The notes under the pieces are model-generated. The model saw only the letters and a program-made list of their open reading frames with translations. It was not told the origin of the DNA and ran no database searches. Below, piece after piece: positions 55,701 to 64,000 of a stretch of DNA of 64,000 nt. The first letter of the stretch is position 1, and each line of letters opens with the position of its first letter. Both the position numbers and the translations under genes were made by a program. Source of the DNA: Ancylobacter novellus DSM 506 (GTDB lineage: Bacteria; Pseudomonadota; Alphaproteobacteria; Rhizobiales; Xanthobacteraceae); NCBI RefSeq assembly GCF_000092925.1, contig NC_014217.1:3720001-3784000 (forward strand). Direction: 5' to 3'.

Positions 55701-57302
55701 TCAGGTAGCCGCGGACAGCGCGATGACCAGCCCTTCATGGGCGCGGAGCGAAAAGCCGCTCGTCACCTTCTCCTCGCGATCGAGGCGGGTGGAGAGCAGC
55801 ACATGGCCTTCCGCAACCCCGTCGGGCAAGGCGATGCCGCGCTGCGTCTCGCCGCCGAGATTGAGCACCACGAACAGGCTCTCGCCGCCGAGTTCGCGCT
55901 GATAGGCCAGCACGTCGCCGTGCGCCGTCACCGGCCGGTAGCTGCCGGTCTGGAGCGCGGGATGCACACGCCGCAACGCGATCAGCCGGCGGTAGAGCGC
56001 GAGGATGGAGAACGGGTCGTCCAGCATCGCCGCCACGTTGCAATGGGCAAAGTTCGCCGCCACCGGCAACCAGGGCCGGCCGGCGGTGAAGCCGGCGTTG
56101 GGCGAGGCATCCCACTGCATGGGCGTGCGCTCGGGGTCGCGGCCGAGCCCGAGGCCGGGCTCGTTCTTCTCCCAGGGGTCGTGCACGTCCTCCGGCGAGA
56201 TCGGCACGTTCTCCATGCCGATCTCGTCGCCGTAATACATGGTCGGCGTGCCGCGCAGGGTGAGCAGCAGCACGGCGGCGGCGCGGGCGCGGTCGTGGCC
56301 GACGCGGCTGGCGATGCGCGGCCGGTCGTGATTGCCGAGCACCCAGTTGGGCCATCCGCCGCGCGGCAGCGATCCCTCATATTCCTCGATGAGGGCGGCA
56401 AGGCTCTCGGCGTTCCAGCTGGCATAGATCAGCTGGAAATTGAACGGCAGATGCGCGCCGGCGAGGTCCTCGCCGTAATAGGCGACCAGCCGGTCGATCG
56501 GCAGGTAGATCTCGCCGATCAGCACCCGATCCGGGAACTCGTCGACCACGCGCCGCAGCTCGGCGATGATGTCGTGCACCTCCGGCTGGTCGGCGGAATG
56601 GGTCTGCAGGAAGCGGCCGATATCGCCCTCCTCCGGGCGGTAGCCGGGATTGGGCGGGTTGTCGCGGAAATCGGCGTCCTTCATCAGGTGCCAGATGACG
56701 TCGACGCGGAAGCCGTCGACGCCGCGCGCCATCCAGAAGCGCAGCACGTCGTGCATGGCCGCGCGGACTTCAGGGTTGCGCCAGTTGAGGTCCGGCTGCT
56801 CCTTGAGGAAGGCGTGGTAGTAGTACTGGCCGCTCGCCGCGTCCAAGGTCCAAGCCGGCCCGCCGAAATTGCTGATCCAGTTGTTCGGCGGCCCGCCATC
56901 CGGGGCGGGATCGCGCCAGATGTACCAGTCGCGCTTGGGATTATCGCGCGAGGCGCGGCTCTCCCTGAACCAGAGATGCTGGTCGGAGGTGTGGTTGGGC
57001 ACGAAGTCGAGCACCAGCTTCAATCCGCGCGCATGCACGTCGGCGACCAGGCGGTCGAAGGCTTCGAGGTCGCCGAACATCGGGTGGATGCCGCAGTAAT
57101 CCGCCACGTCGTAGCCGAAATCGGCCATGGGCGAGGGATAGATCGGCGAGACCCAGATGGCGTCGACGCCGAGCCCGGCGAGGTAGTCGAGCCGCCGGCG
57201 GATGCCGTCGAGATCGCCGATGCCGTCGCCGTCGGTGTCCTGGAAGGAGCGGGGATAGACCTGGTAGAAAATGCCTCGCTGCCACCATCGGGTGTCGATC
57301 AT
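55701..57302 (-). CDS. GH13 alpha-glucosidase (oligo-1,6-glucosidase type)
   Basis: This 533-residue enzyme has D201 (DGFRVDVIWH) as nucleophile, E264 (LIGEIYLP) as acid/base and an aspartate in VLGNHDRPRIASR as stabiliser. The early QVYPRSFQDTDGDGIGD motif is typical of oligo-1,6-glucosidase and alpha-glucosidase enzymes. There is no signal peptide, so it acts in the cytoplasm on imported or internal glucosides. It converges on the other GH13 gene with only nine bases between stops. Confidence 0.9.
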   Translation of the reverse strand: MIDTRWWQRGIFYQVYPRSFQDTDGDGIGDLDGIRRRLDYLAGLGVDAIWVSPIYPSPMADFGYDVADYCGIHPMFGDLEAFDRLVADVHARGLKLVLDFVPNHTSDQHLWFRESRASRDNPKRDWYIWRDPAPDGGPPNNWISNFGGPAWTLDAASGQYYYHAFLKEQPDLNWRNPEVRAAMHDVLRFWMARGVDGFRVDVIWHLMKDADFRDNPPNPGYRPEEGDIGRFLQTHSADQPEVHDIIAELRRVVDEFPDRVLIGEIYLPIDRLVAYYGEDLAGAHLPFNFQLIYASWNAESLAALIEEYEGSLPRGGWPNWVLGNHDRPRIASRVGHDRARAAAVLLLTLRGTPTMYYGDEIGMENVPISPEDVHDPWEKNEPGLGLGRDPERTPMQWDASPNAGFTAGRPWLPVAANFAHCNVAAMLDDPFSILALYRRLIALRRVHPALQTGSYRPVTAHGDVLAYQRELGGESLFVVLNLGGETQRGIALPDGVAEGHVLLSTRLDREEKVTSGFSLRAHEGLVIALSAAT

Positions 57303-57354
57303 GCGGCTCCTCCTGTCGTGGCGGACGGTCGGTTCGGGGCGCGCTCGCGCGGAT

Positions 57355-57384
57355 GGGCGCCCGAGGGCTTCGCCGCGGGCGCCC
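57355..57384 (-). terminator. GC-rich hairpin after the YeaQ gene
   Basis: GGGCGCCC at 57355-57362 and again at 57377-57384 can pair. It lies downstream of the YeaQ-type gene and upstream of the GH13 gene on the minus strand. It has no T-run, so its role is uncertain. Confidence 0.35.
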
Positions 57385-57441
57385 CGTTCTAGCGCGGAAG
57401 TGTGAAAGCTGATGCCGGCGACCTTACCCCGCCGGCGGGCG

Positions 57442-57693
57442 TCAGCTTCTTATCGCCCGCACCAGCCAGATGAGGATGCAGGCGCCGAGTATGCCGGCGA
57501 CGAGATAGCCGAGCCAGCCGCCGAAGCCGATGCCGATGAAGCTGAACAGGAAGCTGGCGATCGCCGCTCCGATGATGCCGAGAATGATGTTCATGAAGAT
57601 GCCGGTGCCGGTCTTCATGATGGCGGAGGCGATCCACCCCGCCAGCCCGCCGATGATGATGGCCGCGATCCAGCCGATCTGCGCGTCTTCCAT
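57442..57693 (-). CDS. GlsB/YeaQ/YmgE family stress membrane protein
   Basis: This 83-residue protein has three glycine-rich membrane segments (IAAIIIGGLAGWIASAIMK, then MNIILGIIGAAIASFLF, then LGYLVAGILGACILIWLV). The family is small, widely stress-induced and of unknown mechanism. A consensus EcfG promoter ends 43 bases upstream of ATG 57693, which directly supports stress control. Confidence 0.9.
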   Translation of the reverse strand: MEDAQIGWIAAIIIGGLAGWIASAIMKTGTGIFMNIILGIIGAAIASFLFSFIGIGFGGWLGYLVAGILGACILIWLVRAIRS

Positions 57694-57735
57694 GGTGCTT
57701 CCCCATTAACCCCTGCCCCGTTGGCAGCGGTATAA

Positions 57736-57761
57736 AACGCACCGGCCCCGTTCCGTGTTCC
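57736..57761 (-). promoter_or_regulatory. EcfG-type general stress promoter of the YeaQ gene
   Basis: On the minus strand GGAAC (57761-57757), 17 bases, then CGTT (57739-57736) is an exact consensus match, 43 bases before the ATG at 57693. Confidence 0.78.
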
Positions 57762-57778
57762 GCGCGGCAGCGCGCTGC

Positions 57779-59089
57779 TTACGAAGCTTGCCGCAACGGC
57801 GGCTTCTTCGACTCCGCTTCCGACACCTCCGGCTCGCCGGTGATCAGGCGGGCCGCGCGCTGGTGCGTGACGTAGTTCCACAGCCAGGCCAGCGCCACGG
57901 CGATGCGGTTCCGCGTGCCGATCAGGAAATAGACGTGGATGAAGCCCCAGAACATCCAGCCGAGGAAGCCGGTCAGTTCCAGCCGGCCGAGCTTCACCAC
58001 CGCGGAATTGCGGCCGATGGTGGCGAGGTCGCCGTCATGGCGGTAGCGGAAGGCGGGCGCCGTGCTGCCGGCGAGCCGCGCCTCGATGGCCTTTGCCACA
58101 TGGTCGCCCATCTGCTTGGCCGCGGGCGCGATGCCCGGCACCGGCTTGCCCGCCGGATCGGAGACCGCCGCGGTGTCGCCGATGACGAAGATCTCCGGCG
58201 CATCGGGCACGCTCAGATCCGGGCCGACGAGGCAGCGCCCGGCACGGTCGGTCTCGACACCGAGCCATTGCGCCGCCGGCGAGGCGCGCACACCGGCCGC
58301 CCAGATCTTGGTCGAGGCCGGAATGATCTCGCCGCCGGCAAGCTCGACATGGTCGGCACCGATGTCGACGACAGGCCGCCCGGTCAGCACCTCCACCCCC
58401 ATCGCCTCCAGCCGCCGGCGCGCATAGGCCGAGAGCGGCTCGGTGAGAACCGGCAACAGCCGGGGGCCGGCCTCGATCAGGAGGATGCGCGCGGTGCGCG
58501 GATCGACCCGCTTGAAGTCGGGCGCCAGCGCGTGGCGGGCGATCTCGGCGATGGAGCCGGCCATCTCCACGCCGGTCGGGCCACCGCCAATGATGACGAA
58601 GGTCAGCAGGCGCCGGCGCGCCGCCTCGTCGTCGCTCGCCTCCGCCCGCTCGAAGGCGACGAGGATACGCCGGCGCAGATGGGTGGCGTCCTGGATGTCC
58701 TTCAGCCCCGGCGCGAAGGGCGCCCATTCCTCATGGCCGAAATAGGAATGGGTGGCACCGGTGGCGAGGACGAGGAAGTCGTAGGGGATCGGCCCCTCGC
58801 TGGTGATGAGCGCCTGCGCGGCGCGGTCGACGCCGGTCACCTGTGCCATCAGCATGGTGACGTTGTCCTGGCGGGAGAGGATGTGGCGCACCGGCCAGGC
58901 GACATCGGCCGGCGACAGCACCGCGGTCGCCACCTGATAGAGCAGCGGCTGGAAACAATGGTAATTGTGCTTGTCGACGAGGATGATGTCGACCGGAGCG
59001 TCGGCAAGCCCGCGCGCCACCTGCAGCCCGCCGAAACCGGCGCCAACGATGACGACGCGGGGCCTTAGAGAAGGTGCATCTTCGCTCAT
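57779..59089 (-). CDS. ndh: Type II NADH dehydrogenase (NDH-2)
   Basis: This 436-residue flavoprotein oxidises NADH and reduces quinone without pumping protons. The FAD-binding VVIVGAGFGGLQVARGL motif (residues 12-28), LATGATHSYFG and the NADH-binding VIIGGGPTGVEMAGSIAEI follow in order, then the FVIGDTAAV motif. The hydrophobic C-terminal helix region (LGWMFWGFIHVYFLIG) anchors it to the membrane. It is monocistronic between the YeaQ gene and the small genes at 59.3 kb. Confidence 0.93.
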   Translation of the reverse strand: MSEDAPSLRPRVVIVGAGFGGLQVARGLADAPVDIILVDKHNYHCFQPLLYQVATAVLSPADVAWPVRHILSRQDNVTMLMAQVTGVDRAAQALITSEGPIPYDFLVLATGATHSYFGHEEWAPFAPGLKDIQDATHLRRRILVAFERAEASDDEAARRRLLTFVIIGGGPTGVEMAGSIAEIARHALAPDFKRVDPRTARILLIEAGPRLLPVLTEPLSAYARRRLEAMGVEVLTGRPVVDIGADHVELAGGEIIPASTKIWAAGVRASPAAQWLGVETDRAGRCLVGPDLSVPDAPEIFVIGDTAAVSDPAGKPVPGIAPAAKQMGDHVAKAIEARLAGSTAPAFRYRHDGDLATIGRNSAVVKLGRLELTGFLGWMFWGFIHVYFLIGTRNRIAVALAWLWNYVTHQRAARLITGEPEVSEAESKKPPLRQAS

Positions 59090-59237
59090 GTCGCCTCACG
59101 GTCCTCTACCGCGCCGTCCTCCGGCCGGGCGGCCGAAGGAGGCGCTTCCCAGACATGGGTGCTCCAGCCGGTAGGTCAACGCCACGCGATGCATGGCCGT
59201 GCGGCGCGGCAAGCTGAACATCGGCGTCTGACTCTGG

Positions 59238-59263
59238 GGAACTTTTGCGCGCCATTGTGCGTT
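59238..59263 (+). promoter_or_regulatory. EcfG-type general stress promoter
   Basis: GGAAC (59238-59242), 17 bases, then CGTT (59260-59263) is an exact consensus match. It lies 33 bases before ATG 59296. Confidence 0.76.
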
Positions 59264-59295
59264 GCACGCCAATTATCCGCCGTGCGTGCTTGGGG

Positions 59296-59598
59296 ATGGA
59301 AATGGAGACGCTGCGTCGCCTTACAGGGCATGGCTGGCTCCGAACGACGGGTTTCACGTCAGCCACCGCGACCTACGAGCTTCTCGTGCAGCGGCGCGAC
59401 AGCGGTCCCGCCGCCGGCGAGACGCTGGTGTCGGGCCATATAGAATCCGACAGCTGGGTGCTCGCCGACGTGCCGGGCGGACGCGGTCTGCTGACGCTCG
59501 AGGACGGCACCTCCTACCCGGTGCTGCTGGTGCGGCGCTCGGGAACGGCGGCCGAGATCGCGCTGCTGCCGCCCTTCCGCTCGCTGGTGCCGAACTGA
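59296..59598 (+). CDS. Small hypothetical protein with a beta-rich core
   Basis: This 100-residue protein from ATG 59296 (or 98 from ATG 59302, which has the better GGGG site) has predicted beta strands TYELLVQR, TLVSGHIES, GLLTLEDGTSYPVLLVR and EIALLPPF. No signal peptide is seen. An in-frame start at 59245 would lie inside the promoter and is rejected. The exact EcfG-type promoter suggests stress induction. I do not recognise the family. Confidence 0.65.
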   Translation: MEMETLRRLTGHGWLRTTGFTSATATYELLVQRRDSGPAAGETLVSGHIESDSWVLADVPGGRGLLTLEDGTSYPVLLVRRSGTAAEIALLPPFRSLVPN

Positions 59599-59667
59599 CG
59601 CTTCAGGCGCTTGCCGTCAGGCCTTCCCGCTGGTTAGGCTAGCCTCCTCCATGCGGGGCGAAGCATC

Positions 59668-59910
59668 ATGCCGGGGAAGCTGGAAAAGCCGCTGGCACGG
59701 CCGATCGTGCTGAAGTCGAACCCGCCGCGGACGCTGGACACGCTTCTGTCCGCCGTCGAGTTCCTCAATGCCGGCACCTGCCCCGACCGCGCGGAGATCG
59801 ATTCCACCCTGGACCAGCTCATGGCGGCAGCCAGCAGCGGCGAGCCCGCCGTGATCGAGGCGGTGACCTCGCGGCTCGAACATCTGCTGCGCCAGCGCGG
59901 CATGACGTGA
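59668..59910 (+). CDS. Small hypothetical protein
   Basis: This 80-residue protein (MPGKLEKPLARPIVLKSNPP ... RLEHLLRQRGMT) is basic at the N-terminus and helical afterwards (LDTLLSAVEFLNAG, then IEAVTSRLEHLL). No membrane segment is present. A GGGGCGA site precedes the ATG. It resembles short conserved proteins of Hyphomicrobiales, but I cannot name a family. It lies 69 bases after the previous small gene and may share its stress promoter. Confidence 0.55.
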   Translation: MPGKLEKPLARPIVLKSNPPRTLDTLLSAVEFLNAGTCPDRAEIDSTLDQLMAAASSGEPAVIEAVTSRLEHLLRQRGMT

Positions 59911-59949
59911 AGCCGGCCGATCTTCGCACCTTCAGCCGGCGGCCGGAGC

Positions 59950-62094
59950 CTAGCGCGCGGCGAGGGCGAGCAGACGCTCCAGCGCCTCGCCGTCGCCGAG
60001 CGCCGCGCTCTTCTCGCGCGGGGTGAGCAAGGCGAGGGCAGCGGCAAGGTCCGGGGCGTCATGCGCCTTGGCGCGGGCGACGAGGCGCTCGGGCGCATAA
60101 TCGCCGGGCATTCGCTCGCCGTAATCAGGCAGCATGGCGCGGTGGGCGTCGAGCAGCGCCGGATCGGCCTGAAGCCGCTCCACCGCCTCGTCGGTCCCAT
60201 TACGGCCGCCGATCTCGCGCGTGAGGCTTAGCGCCCGCGCCAGCACCGGCGGCGGGGAGGCTTCCTCCGGCGTGCGCAGCAGGCCGGCCAGCGCATGGCG
60301 CGCCCGGCTGGTCCACAGCACCAGCGGCGCGGCAAGCACCAGCCCCAGCACCACGGGCAGCATCCAGAAGAACAGCGGAAGGGAGATCGCGATCGCCGCC
60401 CCGCCCAGCAGCACGCCGAACAGCGTGTGCGGCATGTAGTGCCTCACCGTCGCCCAGAGCGGCACGCTGCCGTCGTCGCGCCGCTGCGGCTGCCAGCCGC
60501 CGTCCCGCCCGGCGAGGATGGTCGCCACCGCCGCCGACTGCGCCACCATCGTCACCGGCGCGGCGAGGCCGGCGATCAGCGTCTCGACGATCAGGCCGAG
60601 GAAGGCGCGCGACCCACCACCGAAGCCGCGGCGTAGCGCGCCTCTCGGCAGCATCAGCGCATGGGCGATGAACTTGGGCAGGAGCAGCACCGACATGGTG
60701 CCGACGAACACCCAGGCGGCGCGCACCGGGTCCTGCGCCGGCCAGCTCGGGAACAGCGAGAACTCGGAAGGGAAGTAGTCCGGCGGCACGAAGCGCGCCT
60801 GCAAGGCGGTGAGCAGGCCGGCGATCAGCATGATCAGCCAGAGCGGCGCGGTGATGTAGGAGCCGATGCCGGTGAGAAGGTGCAGCCGGCTCACGGGATG
60901 GAGGCCGCGCGAGGGCAGCACGGCGGCGTGCTGCAGGTTGCCCTGGCACCAGCGGCGGTCGCGCACGGCGAGGTCGGTGAGCGAGGGCGGGCCTTCCTCA
61001 TAGGAACCCTCCAGCCACGGCACCATGTGCACCGCCCAGCCGCCGCGCCTTATCAGCGCCGCCTCGACGAAGTCGTGGCTGAGGATGTGGCCGCCGAACG
61101 GCTTGCGGCCGGAGAGATGCGGCAGCCCGGCGCAGCCGGCGAAGGCGCGGGTGCGGATGATCGCGTTGTGGCCCCAGTAATTGCTGTCCGGCCCGTGCCA
61201 CCAGGCGAGCCCCTGCGCGATCAGCGGCCCGTAGAGCCGGCCGGCGAATTGCTGCATGCGGGAGAACAGCGTGCGGCCGCCGACGATCACCGGCAGCGTC
61301 TGGATCAGCCCGACGCGCGGATGGCGTTCCATGGCGGCAGCGATGCGCAGGACGCAGTCGCCGGTCATCACGCTGTCGGCGTCGAGCACCAGCATGTTCT
61401 CATAGGCGCCGCCGAAGCGCGTCACCCACTCGCCGATATTGCCGGCCTTGCGGTCGATGTTGCGCGGGCGGCGGCGGTAGAAGATGCGCTCCTGCCCACC
61501 GGTGCGCGCGCGCAGGGCAAGGAACTCGGCTTCCTCGGCGATCCAGGTGTCGGCGTCGGTGGTGTCGCTGAGGATGAAGAAGTCGAAGGCCTCAATCGCG
61601 CCGGTTGCCTCCACCGATTCATAGGTCGCCTGAAGCCCGGCGAAGATGCGGGCCGGCGCCTCGTTATAGGTCGGCATGAGGATGGCGGTGCGCTGCGTCA
61701 GCGCCGTGGGCGGTTCGGCACCGATGCCGAGCGGGTCCTCGCGCCGGCCGATCATGGCAACGGCGCCGCCGAGCGCATTGGTGAAGGAGAAGCCGATCCA
61801 GGCGAAAAGAACGACGAAGAGCGCGAGGACGACGTCTTCCAGCAGCGTCAGTCCGCCGACATTGAGCACGAGAAACATCTCATGCGCCGCGAACAGCGTC
61901 AGCAACCCCGCCCCGCCGATGACGAAAATGCGCCGGGCGAGCAGCCGCGCCCGTCCCGGCAGGCGCTCGGCGGCCGGGGCCTCGCGCAGCGACTGCACCG
62001 GCATGGCCAGCGGCGCCTCCGCGGGCAGGGCCGGCGGAAAGCTCGGCCGCTCCACCTCGGCCGCACGCGCCGCCAATGGCGCTACGCCGTCCAT
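59950..62094 (-). CDS. opgH: Glucans biosynthesis glucosyltransferase H
   Basis: This 714-residue membrane glycosyltransferase family 2 protein polymerises and exports osmoregulated periplasmic glucan from UDP-glucose. Membrane segments flank the catalytic domain, whose motifs are LDADSVMTGD (about residue 240) and RDRRWCQGN (about residue 365). The last third has several helices and a conserved cytoplasmic tail. Its ATG 62094 overlaps the opgG stop, so the two are coupled. OpgH proteins in Proteobacteria are often longer (about 850); this one is short at the N-terminus. Confidence 0.92.
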   Translation of the reverse strand: MDGVAPLAARAAEVERPSFPPALPAEAPLAMPVQSLREAPAAERLPGRARLLARRIFVIGGAGLLTLFAAHEMFLVLNVGGLTLLEDVVLALFVVLFAWIGFSFTNALGGAVAMIGRREDPLGIGAEPPTALTQRTAILMPTYNEAPARIFAGLQATYESVEATGAIEAFDFFILSDTTDADTWIAEEAEFLALRARTGGQERIFYRRRPRNIDRKAGNIGEWVTRFGGAYENMLVLDADSVMTGDCVLRIAAAMERHPRVGLIQTLPVIVGGRTLFSRMQQFAGRLYGPLIAQGLAWWHGPDSNYWGHNAIIRTRAFAGCAGLPHLSGRKPFGGHILSHDFVEAALIRRGGWAVHMVPWLEGSYEEGPPSLTDLAVRDRRWCQGNLQHAAVLPSRGLHPVSRLHLLTGIGSYITAPLWLIMLIAGLLTALQARFVPPDYFPSEFSLFPSWPAQDPVRAAWVFVGTMSVLLLPKFIAHALMLPRGALRRGFGGGSRAFLGLIVETLIAGLAAPVTMVAQSAAVATILAGRDGGWQPQRRDDGSVPLWATVRHYMPHTLFGVLLGGAAIAISLPLFFWMLPVVLGLVLAAPLVLWTSRARHALAGLLRTPEEASPPPVLARALSLTREIGGRNGTDEAVERLQADPALLDAHRAMLPDYGERMPGDYAPERLVARAKAHDAPDLAAALALLTPREKSAALGDGEALERLLALAAR

Positions 62095-63602
62095 CGGTAG
62101 ACCCAGCTCTCGCTGAGGCGCTCCTCGCCGCGCACCATCTCGGCGCGCAGCTCGGCGACTTCCGCCCCCTTCGGCGCGAAGGCGAAGGCGATGCGCCAGC
62201 CCTCAATGTCCGGATGCCGCTGCAGGACGATGTTGGAGACCTCGCCCTCGCTGGCGGTGACGCGGGCGGCGAGCCCTTCCGGCGGAAGGCTCTTGATCGC
62301 GTCGCCGGCGAGGTCGAGCACGAATTGCCGGCGCTCGTCGGTGCCGCCGACCCGCGTCAGGCCGAAGCGGCCGATGGGGGCATTGTCCGGCCCGTCCCAG
62401 CACCAGTGCAGGCGGTAGGTGAAGGCGTATTCGCGGCCCTTGCGCATCGGCTCCTTCGGCCGCCAGAAGGCGACGATGTTGTCATGCACCTCCTCGGGCG
62501 TCGGGATCTCCACGAGATGGACCGCGCCGTCGCCCCAGTCGCCGATCGGCTCGACCCATACGCTCGGCCGGCGCTCATAGCGCGCCTCGAGGTCCTGATA
62601 GTCGAAGAAGGAGCGCTGGCGCTGCATCAGGCCGAAGCCACGCACATTGGTGCTGCCGAAGGCGGAGATCTGCAGCCGCAGCGGATTGGTGAGCGGGCGC
62701 CAGAGCCGCTCGCCGGTGCCGGTGAGGATGGCGAGCCCGTCGGCGTCGCACACCATGGAGCGGAAATCGTCGATGTCGTTGCGGTCGTTCGGGCCGAACA
62801 TGAACATGCTGGTGAGCGAGGCGAGCCCCGCCTTGTCCAGATCGACGCGCGGATAGAGCGTCATCTCCACCGCCATCACCGTCGACGTGCCAGGCCGGAT
62901 GGTGAAGCGGTGCACCGCCGCCGCGCTTGGGCTGTCGAGCAGTGCGTGGATCACCACGGAATCGACGCCGGCGCGCGGCTGCTCCAGCCAGAACGCCTTG
63001 AAGACCGGGAATTCCTCGCCCTCCGCCTCGCCGGTCTTGATCGACAGGCCGCGCGCCGAGGACCCATAGACCTGGCCCTTGCCGATGGCGCGGAAATAGC
63101 TCGCGCCCTGGAAGACCGCGATCTCGTCGAAATAGTCCGGCCGGTTGATCGGGCTGTGCAGGCGGAAGCCGGAGAAGCCGAGATCGATCTTCGGGTCGGG
63201 CGGCTTCAGCCCGTGCTCGAAGCGGAACAGGCTCTGGTCGTAGTTGAGCTTGCGCGCCTGGCCCTCAGCGACAAGGTAGATGTCCACCTTGTCGCGGAAC
63301 AGGAAGCCGCGATGCAGGAGCTGCGCCTCGAAGGCGCTGCCCTGGCCGCGCCAGAGCGAGCGGTCGGTGTTGAAGCGGATGTTGCGGTAGTCGTCATAGC
63401 TCAGCTTGTCGAGCTCAGGCGGCAGCGAGGAATCCAGCGGTGCGAAGCGGGCGGCCGCCAGTTCCTTTGCCATCTGGCGGACGGTCTGGGCGTCGAAGGG
63501 CACCGGCTTGTCGCCCTGCGCGCGGGCGGCGCCCGCCAATATTGAAAGGAAGGGGGAGGCCGCCAATACGCTCGCCCCCAGCAGGACCTCTCGACGCCGC
63601 AT
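62082..63602 (-). CDS. opgG: Glucan biosynthesis protein G
   Basis: This 506-residue periplasmic protein is needed for glucan backbone assembly or branching. Its signal MRRREVLLGASVLAASPFLS has a twin-arginine motif, as in OpgD-type paralogues, while E. coli OpgG uses Sec. The two beta-sandwich domains typical of OpgG/OpgD show landmarks YDDYRNIRFN, HLVEIPTPEEVHDNIVAFW and RREFVLD-like RRQFVLDLAG. ATG 63602 follows GAGAGGTGG. OpgG versus OpgD cannot be decided from sequence alone. Confidence 0.9.
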   Translation of the reverse strand: MRRREVLLGASVLAASPFLSILAGAARAQGDKPVPFDAQTVRQMAKELAAARFAPLDSSLPPELDKLSYDDYRNIRFNTDRSLWRGQGSAFEAQLLHRGFLFRDKVDIYLVAEGQARKLNYDQSLFRFEHGLKPPDPKIDLGFSGFRLHSPINRPDYFDEIAVFQGASYFRAIGKGQVYGSSARGLSIKTGEAEGEEFPVFKAFWLEQPRAGVDSVVIHALLDSPSAAAVHRFTIRPGTSTVMAVEMTLYPRVDLDKAGLASLTSMFMFGPNDRNDIDDFRSMVCDADGLAILTGTGERLWRPLTNPLRLQISAFGSTNVRGFGLMQRQRSFFDYQDLEARYERRPSVWVEPIGDWGDGAVHLVEIPTPEEVHDNIVAFWRPKEPMRKGREYAFTYRLHWCWDGPDNAPIGRFGLTRVGGTDERRQFVLDLAGDAIKSLPPEGLAARVTASEGEVSNIVLQRHPDIEGWRIAFAFAPKGAEVAELRAEMVRGEERLSESWVYRWTA

Positions 63603-63724
63603 TGCCACCTCTCGCCATGTGAAAGGGCCGCAGGGGTGCGGCGCAACACAACAAGCGATCAGAGCGGGAGGGGTTCCCGGGCCGGCGCGAATGCCGCACC
63701 CGCGGCGGGCGGCGAGGAACGGCG

Positions 63725-64000
63725 TCAGCCGCGCCGCTCGCGGCGCCAGGCGGCGGGGGTGGCGCCGAGCTGTTTGCGGAACAGCCGGGTCAGGTGCGCC
63801 TGGTCGAAGAAGCCGGTCGCCGCCGCCACCTCGGTCAGCGACATCTCGGTGGAGAGCAGCAGGTCCTGCGCCCGCTTCAGCCGCGCATTGGTCTGCCACT
63901 GGTGCGGCGGTACGCCGGTGGCGGCCTTGAAGGCATGGCTGAAATAGCTCGGCGACAGGTTCACCAGCTCCGCCAACTCCTGCAGCCGGATCGCCCGCAG
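63725..64000 (-). CDS. AraC family regulator, C-terminal part (cut by the window)
   Basis: The last 92 codons of an AraC/XylS-type regulator are visible; the gene continues beyond the right edge. Two helix-turn-helix motifs can be read: LQELAELVNLSPSYFSHAF and MSLTEVAAATGFFDQAHLTR, with the family ending FRKQLGATPAAWRRER. Its sensor domain is outside the window, so ligand and target are unknown. It reads toward opgG with a 122-base gap. Confidence 0.85.
   Translation of the reverse strand: MRAIRLQELAELVNLSPSYFSHAFKAATGVPPHQWQTNARLKRAQDLLLSTEMSLTEVAAATGFFDQAHLTRLFRKQLGATPAAWRRERRG

Overview
The window is high-GC DNA with short intergenic spacers, many overlapping stop/start pairs, GTG and TTG starts, and several families of extragenic palindromic repeats. 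Gene content (paired MaoC hydratases, IorAB-type molybdenum hydroxylase, five-step hut pathway with HutF, tripartite tricarboxylate transporters, EcfG-type stress promoters, OpgGH) points to a soil or plant-associated alphaproteobacterium of the Hyphomicrobiales, probably near Xanthobacteraceae (Ancylobacter/Starkeya-like). That placement is inferred from style and content, not from a marker gene. No rRNA, tRNA, CRISPR array, phage or insertion sequence was seen.

Region by region. 0.1-4.8 kb: a LacI-controlled acyl-CoA module (two MaoC-type hydratase subunits, a Gfo/Idh/MocA oxidoreductase, an HMG-CoA-lyase-like enzyme) with the same AAACGTTT-centred operator in front of both arms. 5.1-11.3 kb: a tight operon of Tat-exported oxalate decarboxylase, FdhF/YdeP-type molybdoenzyme and cytochrome bd quinol oxidase (cydAB). 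11.4-14.5 kb: a small membrane protein, an alpha/beta hydrolase, a collapsed AEC transporter gene, and a DUF3775-type gene behind an EcfG promoter. 14.5-17.8 kb: IorAB-like molybdenum hydroxylase with a diheme cytochrome c. 17.9-21.4 kb: three small secreted proteins behind one duplicated leader that carries a 20-bp direct repeat, interleaved with two response regulators. 21.5-30.9 kb: aldo/keto reductase, a cystine-type ABC transporter, and a LacI-controlled sugar or polyol operon (isomerase, dehydrogenase, ribose-type ABC transporter).

32-45 kb: the histidine-utilisation regulon. hutF is divergent from hutI-hutH-hutG-hutU-hutD, followed by a flavin monooxygenase, a polar amino-acid ABC transporter and the repressor hutC. 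Four copies of a TGTATAGACA-type box mark HutC control of hutF/hutI, the monooxygenase, the binding protein and hutC itself. 45-51.8 kb: TctABC transporter, a divergent GntR regulator and a three-gene catabolic operon (PdxA-like dehydrogenase, TIM-barrel protein, Asp/Glu racemase family) of unknown substrate. 51.9-64 kb: ABC-F ATPase, two GH13 enzymes, YeaQ-type stress protein, type II NADH dehydrogenase, small unknowns, opgGH for periplasmic glucans, and an AraC regulator cut by the window edge.

Stress theme: GGAAC-N16/17-CGTT motifs, the signature of the alphaproteobacterial general stress sigma factor EcfG, precede the DUF3775 gene, the YeaQ gene, the GH13 gene at 54.0 kb and a small gene at 59.3 kb, and in a weaker form the small gene at 53.65 kb.
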